A stretch of DNA of 64,000 bases, taken from assembly GCF_900169525.1 (NCBI RefSeq), contig NZ_LT821240.1:941684-1005683 (forward strand). Direction: 5' to 3'. The notes beneath the pieces are model-generated. The model worked only from the letters and a program-made list of their open reading frames with translations. It was not told the origin of the DNA and searched no databases. The translations under genes and the position numbers were made by a program. Source of the stretch: Corynebacterium pacaense (GTDB taxonomy: Bacteria; Actinomycetota; Actinomycetes; Mycobacteriales; Mycobacteriaceae). This document shows positions 58,807-64,000 of the stretch, in pieces (position 1 is the stretch's first letter; every line of letters starts with the position of its first letter).

Positions 58807-60921
58807 TCAGAGCGGGAGCAGCTGGCGCAGGCTGTTCCAGATGAAGGGACTCAGCGAGAGGGCGTAATCATCGGAGATGTGGTTGCCGTCGCGGTAGACA
58901 TAGACGTTGCCGATCACCGGTGGGCAGATAGTCCCGGGACAGAACCAGTCCGAGGTGTCCACCACGATCATGTTGGCCCGCGCTGAGAGCTCCCGGTGCG
59001 CCGGATCCACCGGCGCGTAGAAGTTGTCACGGTCGATGCTGCAGGCCCCAGGGTCCCCCTCCTCCGCCATGCACTGCGAAACCAGCCATCCGTTGCCATC
59101 CTCAAGGATGAACCACGGATTGTCCCTGAGACCGAGGAAGGGGATGTTCCGGTTCTCGAGGAAGTCCCAGAGGGTCACATACGACTCCGGTACCTCATCG
59201 ATGCCCCGCCCCTTCTCCAGAAGTGGTCGCGTGGAATTGCTAACGACCAGGTTCGGTTGCACCTTTTCCAGTCTTTCGATGACGCGGCCGTTGAATTCGG
59301 CGCAGTCTTCACCGAAGACACCATCCAGATCCTCCACGAATGCCGGGCAGGACTGGCGCACCAGCGGTGTGACCCTGAATCCGTGCGTCTGTCCGAGACT
59401 GTCCAGGGGCCCTATCCACTGTTCAGAGTGCGAGCCTCCGACGAGATAGACCTCGATCTCGGACTCCTTGTCGCCGAAGGCGCAGTAGTCATCGTCGAAT
59501 CGGTCATTGACAATCTCATCGGGTGCGTCATCGAAGGTGGACATGCACCCCTTCGCCCATGCCGGTGAAACGGTATCGGCGAGAAGATAGGGATCCGGCT
59601 CCGGTTCAGCCCTCGGATAGGTGACTCCGCTCAGCGCAAGGGCGCCGGGATAGGTGTATGGATCAAGCCTGGTGTTCTGGGAATCCAGCACGCGCCTGTG
59701 GAGCACCTCGGGAGTCGCGGTCAGGGTCAGCGCGATGACGGTGATGGCCACCGCGGCACCGGCACGCCTGCGGGCGACCGCCTGGGTGCGCAGCTGGTCG
59801 ATCGCGGCCGCACCGCGTGCCTCACGGAAGGCGGGACGCCGCGCATGCTGCCGCAGGGGCTTTTCCACGAAGCGGTGGGTCAGATCGGCGAGCAGGACCG
59901 AGAGCAGCACCACCGCGATGCCGAGGATGACCGTCGGTTCGGTGCGGTCGAAGAGGGCGAGGGCGATGATCAGCAGCGGCCAGTGCCAGAGGTAGAGCGG
60001 GTAGGCGATGTCGCCCAGCCAGCGCATCAGCGGTGAGGCCAGGAAGGTGGCCACCCTGCCGTCGCCGAGGATGATCAGGCACGCGCCGATCAGCGGGTAG
60101 AGGGCGCCGGGCCCGGGGAACATTGCGGCACCGTCGATGATCAGACCGGTGGTCAGCACCATGACCAGGCCCACCCCCGTGAGAATCTCGCGGACCCGGA
60201 ACGCCAGGGTGATCCTCGGGGCATAGAGAACGCACAGCGCACCGAGACCCAGTTCCCAGAAACGGGTGAAGGTGGAGTAGTAGTTCAGCGGCTGGTCGAT
60301 GAAGTGCCAGAGCAGGGCGGAGAAGAAGGACACCGAGGTCAACACTGCGAGCACCGGGGTGGCCAGTCGCATGGCGGACAACCCGGGGCGGTAGCGGCGG
60401 ATGAGGATCACCGCGAACCCGAGTCCGATGGCGAAGAGATAGAACTGCCCCTGCACCGACATTGACCACAGATGCTGGAAGGGGCTGACCGCATCGCTGG
60501 CGGCACCGTAGGTGGCCCCCTGGCGCACCAGCTCCCAGTTCTGCACGTAGAAGAGGCTGGCCACCAGCTGGTTGGCAATGTCGATGCGCTGCAGAGCCGG
60601 AACCCACAGCAGTGCGATCAGCGTGGTGGAGGCCAGAACCAGCACCAGCGCGGGCAGCAACCTGCGCGCGGTCCGCCACAGCGGCCACCAGGGGTTGAGG
60701 GAGGCATCCGGGCGATCGGCGTACCTGAGCTGCGAACCGAGGAAGAAGTAGCCGGAGAGCAGGAGGAACACATCGACTCCTCCGGAGACCCTCCCGACGA
60801 AGACATGGAAGATGACCACGAAGGCGATCGCGATCCCACGAAGTCCATCAAGATCGTAGCGGTAGGAGGATGATCGCACCCCGGCTCTTCCCGCGGTTGA
60901 TCCCTCGACAGCACTGCTCAC
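58807..60921 (-). CDS. OafA/YrhL-type acyltransferase with C-terminal SGNH domain
   Basis: 704 aa from GTG at 60921, chosen because GGGAGAGG lies 8 nt upstream; an ATG 18 nt earlier is the alternative. N-terminal acyltransferase-3 domain with about ten membrane helices, beginning YRYDLDGLRGIAIAFVVIFHV, with HLWSMSVQGQFYLF. The extracytoplasmic SGNH part has VGGSHSEQW near 497 (nucleophile Ser) and DGNHISDD near 680 (catalytic Asp-x-x-His). Such two-domain proteins O-acylate cell-wall sugars. In corynebacteria related proteins acetylate lipids; the target here is not known. Confidence 0.88.
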   Translation of the reverse strand: MSSAVEGSTAGRAGVRSSSYRYDLDGLRGIAIAFVVIFHVFVGRVSGGVDVFLLLSGYFFLGSQLRYADRPDASLNPWWPLWRTARRLLPALVLVLASTTLIALLWVPALQRIDIANQLVASLFYVQNWELVRQGATYGAASDAVSPFQHLWSMSVQGQFYLFAIGLGFAVILIRRYRPGLSAMRLATPVLAVLTSVSFFSALLWHFIDQPLNYYSTFTRFWELGLGALCVLYAPRITLAFRVREILTGVGLVMVLTTGLIIDGAAMFPGPGALYPLIGACLIILGDGRVATFLASPLMRWLGDIAYPLYLWHWPLLIIALALFDRTEPTVILGIAVVLLSVLLADLTHRFVEKPLRQHARRPAFREARGAAAIDQLRTQAVARRRAGAAVAITVIALTLTATPEVLHRRVLDSQNTRLDPYTYPGALALSGVTYPRAEPEPDPYLLADTVSPAWAKGCMSTFDDAPDEIVNDRFDDDYCAFGDKESEIEVYLVGGSHSEQWIGPLDSLGQTHGFRVTPLVRQSCPAFVEDLDGVFGEDCAEFNGRVIERLEKVQPNLVVSNSTRPLLEKGRGIDEVPESYVTLWDFLENRNIPFLGLRDNPWFILEDGNGWLVSQCMAEEGDPGACSIDRDNFYAPVDPAHRELSARANMIVVDTSDWFCPGTICPPVIGNVYVYRDGNHISDDYALSLSPFIWNSLRQLLPL

Positions 60922-60972
60922 TATAATTGCCTCTCCCATCCCATAGAACCGAGCACAGATAGGATAGTGGAC

Positions 60973-61389
60973 ATGGTCAATATTAATGACATGCTCGCCC
61001 CACCACCGGTGAAACTTCCTCCGGATCCGGCAGAAGGGGCCGATCCGGGGCTGACCGCCACCGCCCTCGCCCACCCCGACAGTCCGCTCGTCTGGGCCGT
61101 ACGCGCCGAGGAAGCGATCGGCTCCGTCACCTCCGATGAGGAGAAGATCCAGGCCTACGCCCTCGCGCGCACGGGCTATCACCGGAGTCTCGACCGCCTG
61201 CGCGCCAACGGCTGGAAGGGATGGGGCCCGGTCCCCTACTCCCACGAACCCAACCGTGGCGTCCTCCGCGCCATCGCCGCCCTGGCGCGTGCGGCCCGGC
61301 TCATCGGTGAGGATCAGGAATATGATCGCTGCCGCCAGATGCTCTCCGATGCCGATCCGGAATCGGTGAGGGAGCTGCTGGACAGCTGA
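60973..61389 (+). CDS. DUF3151 family protein
   Basis: 138 aa. NINDMLAPPPVKLPPDPAE opens the family, and YALARTGYHRSLDRLRANGWKGWGPVPYSHEPNRG is its core. Actinobacteria-specific and of unknown function. ATG at 60973 has AGGAT 7 nt upstream. Divergent from the acyltransferase with 51 bp between starts. Confidence 0.85.
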   Translation: MVNINDMLAPPPVKLPPDPAEGADPGLTATALAHPDSPLVWAVRAEEAIGSVTSDEEKIQAYALARTGYHRSLDRLRANGWKGWGPVPYSHEPNRGVLRAIAALARAARLIGEDQEYDRCRQMLSDADPESVRELLDS

Positions 61390-61404
61390 GGGGTCGGCCG
61401 CGAG

Positions 61405-62295
61405 TCAGCGTTGCATGACGAACTGGCGGAAGAGATCGACCGGCGGAGCCGGCTCCGCTCCCGCGCGCCAGACCAGCCCCAGCTCCCGGTGGGCCGGTGG
61501 ATCCAGCGGGCGGAGCACCAGTCCGACGGGGGCTAGATAGGGATCATCGAGCGGAAGCAGCGCCACCCCCAGACCTGCGGAGACCAGCCCTGCCACCGTT
61601 GTCAGTTCCATTGATTCAAACACCAGGGTCGGCGTGAAACCGAGGTCGGCGCTGATCCGGTCCAGCAGAAGCCGGGTTCCATAACCCGGAAACATGCCGA
61701 TGAAGTTCTCCTCGCTGGCCTCGCGGAGATCGATGGGCACCGCGCCCGGCTCCGCGAGGCGGTGCCCCTCGGGTACCGCCAGCGCCAGCCGCTGCAACCT
61801 GAGCTGGTGCCAACCGAGCTCCGTGCCGGCCTCCTCCGGGCGCGGTCCGACGAGTGCCAGGTCGGAGGCGTCGTCAAGCACGCGGTCAATGAGCACCTGC
61901 GCCGCACCCTGATGCAGCCGGAAATCAACCAGCCGGTGCCGCGCGCGGTAGTCCCTGAGAAGATCGGGAACCATCCAGGTCCCCAGCGAGTGCATGAAAT
62001 CAAGGCGCACCGTGCCGCGCTCTGGGTCCATCAGGCGCGCCACCTTGGCGGAGCCGTCCGCCAGTTCATCGAGCATCCGCACCGCGTGCGGCAGGAACGC
62101 CCTGCCCCTGGCGTTGAGACTGAGCCGGCGGCCGCCGCGGTCGAAGAGATCCGCCCCCACGGCCGCCTCCACCCGCCTGATCCGCCTGGTCAGTGTGGGT
62201 TGCGGCACGCCGAGGGCGTCCGCGGTGTCCGTCAGGTGCCCCGACGCCGCGACAGCGATAAATCCCCGCAGGTCAGTGGGCGTGAAATCGCTCAT
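61405..62295 (-). CDS. LysR family transcriptional regulator
   Basis: 296 aa. N-terminal winged helix: TPTDLRGFIAVAASGHLTDTADALGVPQPTLTRRIRRVEAAVG, then VDLF-like ADLFDRGGRRLSLNARG. C-terminal effector domain with LALAVPEGHRL and LGVALLPLDDPYLAPVGL. This resembles LTTRs that control transporters or catabolic genes. The nearest possible target, HdeD-like, is on the same strand; the target cannot be read from here. Confidence 0.9.
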   Translation of the reverse strand: MSDFTPTDLRGFIAVAASGHLTDTADALGVPQPTLTRRIRRVEAAVGADLFDRGGRRLSLNARGRAFLPHAVRMLDELADGSAKVARLMDPERGTVRLDFMHSLGTWMVPDLLRDYRARHRLVDFRLHQGAAQVLIDRVLDDASDLALVGPRPEEAGTELGWHQLRLQRLALAVPEGHRLAEPGAVPIDLREASEENFIGMFPGYGTRLLLDRISADLGFTPTLVFESMELTTVAGLVSAGLGVALLPLDDPYLAPVGLVLRPLDPPAHRELGLVWRAGAEPAPPVDLFRQFVMQR

Positions 62296-62350
62296 GGCTT
62301 CATGTTATCGGAAGCCTCCACCGCGGCTGCCGGAGCCTGTCGACGGGTCT

Positions 62351-62899
62351 CTACCTCTCCCGTTTCCCGGAGGAGTACAGCATGACGCCGCCACCGAGCA
62401 GGAACACTCCCCACAGGATGGCGAGGATGCCCAGCCAGCCGCTCAGTGCCACGGCGCCGGCCCCCGGGTTCGCCATGAACAGCACGCCACCTAGGATCCA
62501 CAGGAGGCTGCCGATGATCAGCAGCCATTTCGGATTTCTTGAGGAACCGACATCGGTGGTGATGGCCGTGGCCGCCTGGACGCCACCGCGCGCGACCAGC
62601 CAGATTCCCAATACCCAGGTCAATGCGATCGCGCTGTCGAGTGGGCGGAAGATGGCGACGAGTCCGGCGAGGACCCCCAGCGCTCCCATCCCGATAATCA
62701 GCCACCGTCCCGGGGATTCCCCACTGCGGACACCGGCGGCCAGTTGGAGGATGCCGTCCACCAGCGCGTACCAGCCCCAGACGAGCACGAGCGCGAGCGC
62801 GGTCGCCGCCGGCCACGCCACGGCGACGATGCCGAACACCACGGCGACCGCACCGACCGCAATAAGCATGAATGAGGAACGCTTCACCTTTTCAAACAC
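62351..62899 (-). CDS. HdeD family (DUF308) membrane protein
   Basis: 182 aa, GTG start with AAGGAGC upstream. Six short hydrophobic segments arranged as in HdeD: LIAVGAVAVVFGIVAVAWP, ALALVLVWGWYALVDGILQLAAG, LVAIFRPLDSAIALTWVLGIW and so on. HdeD of enteric bacteria is linked to acid resistance at high cell density; the role here is unknown. Confidence 0.87.
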   Translation of the reverse strand: MFEKVKRSSFMLIAVGAVAVVFGIVAVAWPAATALALVLVWGWYALVDGILQLAAGVRSGESPGRWLIIGMGALGVLAGLVAIFRPLDSAIALTWVLGIWLVARGGVQAATAITTDVGSSRNPKWLLIIGSLLWILGGVLFMANPGAGAVALSGWLGILAILWGVFLLGGGVMLYSSGKRER

Positions 62900-62970
62900 C
62901 GCTGCTCCTTAACTTCTCCGGGGGGATTTGGCGTTAAGCTTACCCGCTACCCCGCCCGCCACCGCACGGA

Positions 62971-63513
62971 TCAGGCCAGGGATTTGAGCTTGTCGACGAC
63001 CCCGATCAGCTCTCTGATCCGGCCTGGCTCCACCGCCGCCGCCCCCATATCGAGGCCGCCGGTGAGCAGTGCGTTGTAGTAGAGCCCGTCTCCGATGAGC
63101 ATGATCGCCCTGGCCACGGGTTCGTCGCCGACCTCGGCCAGGATCAGCCGGAACCAGATGGCCTGGACCTCATCGAAGATCTCTCGCACCAGGTGGAATC
63201 CGCCCTCGGGACCCAGGCGGGTGGCGGCGAGCAGCGCGCGGTCCAGGGGATCGCCGGTGAACGCCGAGGAGGAGATGTAGTAGGCGGAGGGACCTTCCGG
63301 TGCTACCTCCATCCTTGCCGCGTCCTCCAGGACGAGCGCGCGGAGCCGATCGAGCAGACCCTGTGCGAGCGCCCGCTTGTCGGGGAAGTGATAGAGCAGA
63401 CCACCCTTGGACACTCCCGCGTTCGCGGCGATCTGGTCGAAGGTGGCGGCCCGCTCACCCTCCCCGATGAGGATTGCTTCGTAGGTGTCCAGGATTCGCT
63501 CACGGGTACTCAT
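62971..63513 (-). CDS. TetR family transcriptional repressor
   Basis: 180 aa. N-terminal helix-turn-helix: RERILDTYEAILIGEGERAATFDQIAANAGVSKGGLLYHFPDKRAL. The C-terminal ligand domain is unassigned (FHLVREIFDEVQAIWFRLILAEVG). It is divergent from an MFS exporter and a palindrome lies between them, so it very probably represses that pump and itself. Confidence 0.92.
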   Translation of the reverse strand: MSTRERILDTYEAILIGEGERAATFDQIAANAGVSKGGLLYHFPDKRALAQGLLDRLRALVLEDAARMEVAPEGPSAYYISSSAFTGDPLDRALLAATRLGPEGGFHLVREIFDEVQAIWFRLILAEVGDEPVARAIMLIGDGLYYNALLTGGLDMGAAAVEPGRIRELIGVVDKLKSLA

Positions 63514-63537
63514 GGTTATTCACCCTACCGCTTGCCT

Positions 63538-63561
63538 ACTGTACAGTCCAGACGTTACAGT
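63538..63561. promoter_or_regulatory. Probable TetR operator
   Basis: ACTGTA (63538-63543) and TACAGT (63556-63561) form an outer inverted repeat. The first arm is also half of a perfect 10-bp palindrome, ACTGTACAGT at 63538-63547. It is centred between the divergent TetR and MFS genes. Confidence 0.65.
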
Positions 63562-63596
63562 ATGGGGGTTCATACAACCCCACCCGATGGATTCCC

Positions 63597-64000
63597 ATGA
63601 TTGCCCCTACGCCCACCATTCAGCATTCCCGCCCCTGGGCGGCACTGGCTGTGCTCATGTTGCCCGTGCTGCTCGTCTCGGTGGACAACACCGTTCTCAG
63701 CTTCGCGCTACCCAGGATCACGGAGGATCTGCAACCGACCGGCAACCAGCTGCTCTGGATCGTTGACATCTACCCCCTGGTCCTCGCGGCACTGCTGATA
63801 CCCATGGGCAGCTTCGGGGACAAGATCGGCCGACGCAGAATGCTTCTGATCGGCTCCACCGGCTTCACGGTGATCTCGGCGCTCGTGGCCTTTTCACCGA
63901 CCGCCTTCCCCCTCATACTCGGCCGTGCCGGCATGGGCGTGTTCGGGGCCATGATCATGCCCGCCACGCTGTCTTTGATCCGCAACATCTTCACCGATCC
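63597..64000 (+). CDS. MFS drug exporter (DHA2-like), partial
   Basis: Open from the ATG at 63597 to the window edge (134 codons); the C-terminal part is missing. Membrane segments are WAALAVLMLPVLLVSVDNTVL and LWIVDIYPLVLAALLIPMG, with the MFS loop GSFGDKIGRRRMLLIGS between helices 2 and 3. The D-N-T-V-L and IVDIYPL segments resemble the 14-helix DHA2 exporters of the QacA/SmvA group. It is divergent from the TetR gene that probably controls it. Confidence 0.88.
   Translation, partial: MIAPTPTIQHSRPWAALAVLMLPVLLVSVDNTVLSFALPRITEDLQPTGNQLLWIVDIYPLVLAALLIPMGSFGDKIGRRRMLLIGSTGFTVISALVAFSPTAFPLILGRAGMGVFGAMIMPATLSLIRNIFTD

Overview
The window looks like a high-G+C Corynebacterium chromosome. 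The reasons are the conserved order ahcY-tmk-mtrA-mtrB-lpqB-comF-hpf-secA, the mannose/cell-wall cluster manA-SIS-manB-DUF3499-whiB2-manC-wbbL-LCP, the paired acyl-CoA carboxylase beta subunits with AccE, and a trehalose-type ABC importer. Many -10 boxes lie 7-8 nt before start codons, as expected for leaderless corynebacterial transcripts. I cannot name the species. I see no rRNA, tRNA, CRISPR array or insertion sequence.

Layout. 1-6774: accessory metabolism, with an M20 peptidase cut by the left edge, then a flavin monooxygenase cluster (NtaA-like gene broken by a frameshift, two LLM-class oxidoreductases, one large FAD/NAD(P)-binding protein). 7041-13145: SRAP abasic-site protein, aroA, rsgA, a 13E12/DUF222 HNH gene, and small conserved actinobacterial genes. 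13142-23275: a core minus-strand block for protein export (secA), ribosome hibernation (hpf) and cell-envelope signalling (mtrA, mtrB, lpqB), followed by tmk and ahcY. 23360-34533: mannose activation and arabinogalactan assembly (manA, SIS protein, manB, manC, wbbL, LCP ligase) with whiB2.

34705-43205 is the standout. Two very large genes on the plus strand, 1229 aa and about 1596 aa, are separated by only 20 bp and are visibly lower in G+C than their neighbours. The second is a DEAD/DEAH helicase with several zinc ribbons and a C-terminal DUF1998/MrfA-type four-cysteine cluster. The first matches no domain I recognise. A large unknown protein followed by a DUF1998 helicase is the plan of a Druantia type III anti-phage system (DruH-DruE). 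I call it Druantia III-like; the helicase call is firm and the system call is an inference from architecture.

43259-49298: trehalose-type ABC importer (tusK, tusE, tusF, tusG) interrupted by a reverse-strand PepSY membrane protein. 49333-54319: minus-strand run birA-PH protein-purK-purE-ydcF-aldehyde dehydrogenase. 54479-58804: accD2-accD1-accE-maf; biotin ligase (birA) is divergent to this operon, which fits supply of biotinylated AccBC. 58807-64000: an OafA-type acyltransferase with an SGNH domain, DUF3151, a LysR regulator, an HdeD-like membrane protein, and a TetR/MFS efflux pair with a palindromic operator, the MFS gene being cut by the right edge.

Start codons were chosen by ribosome-binding site, leaderless -10 spacing or operon overlap. 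Several differ from the longest possible reading frame.
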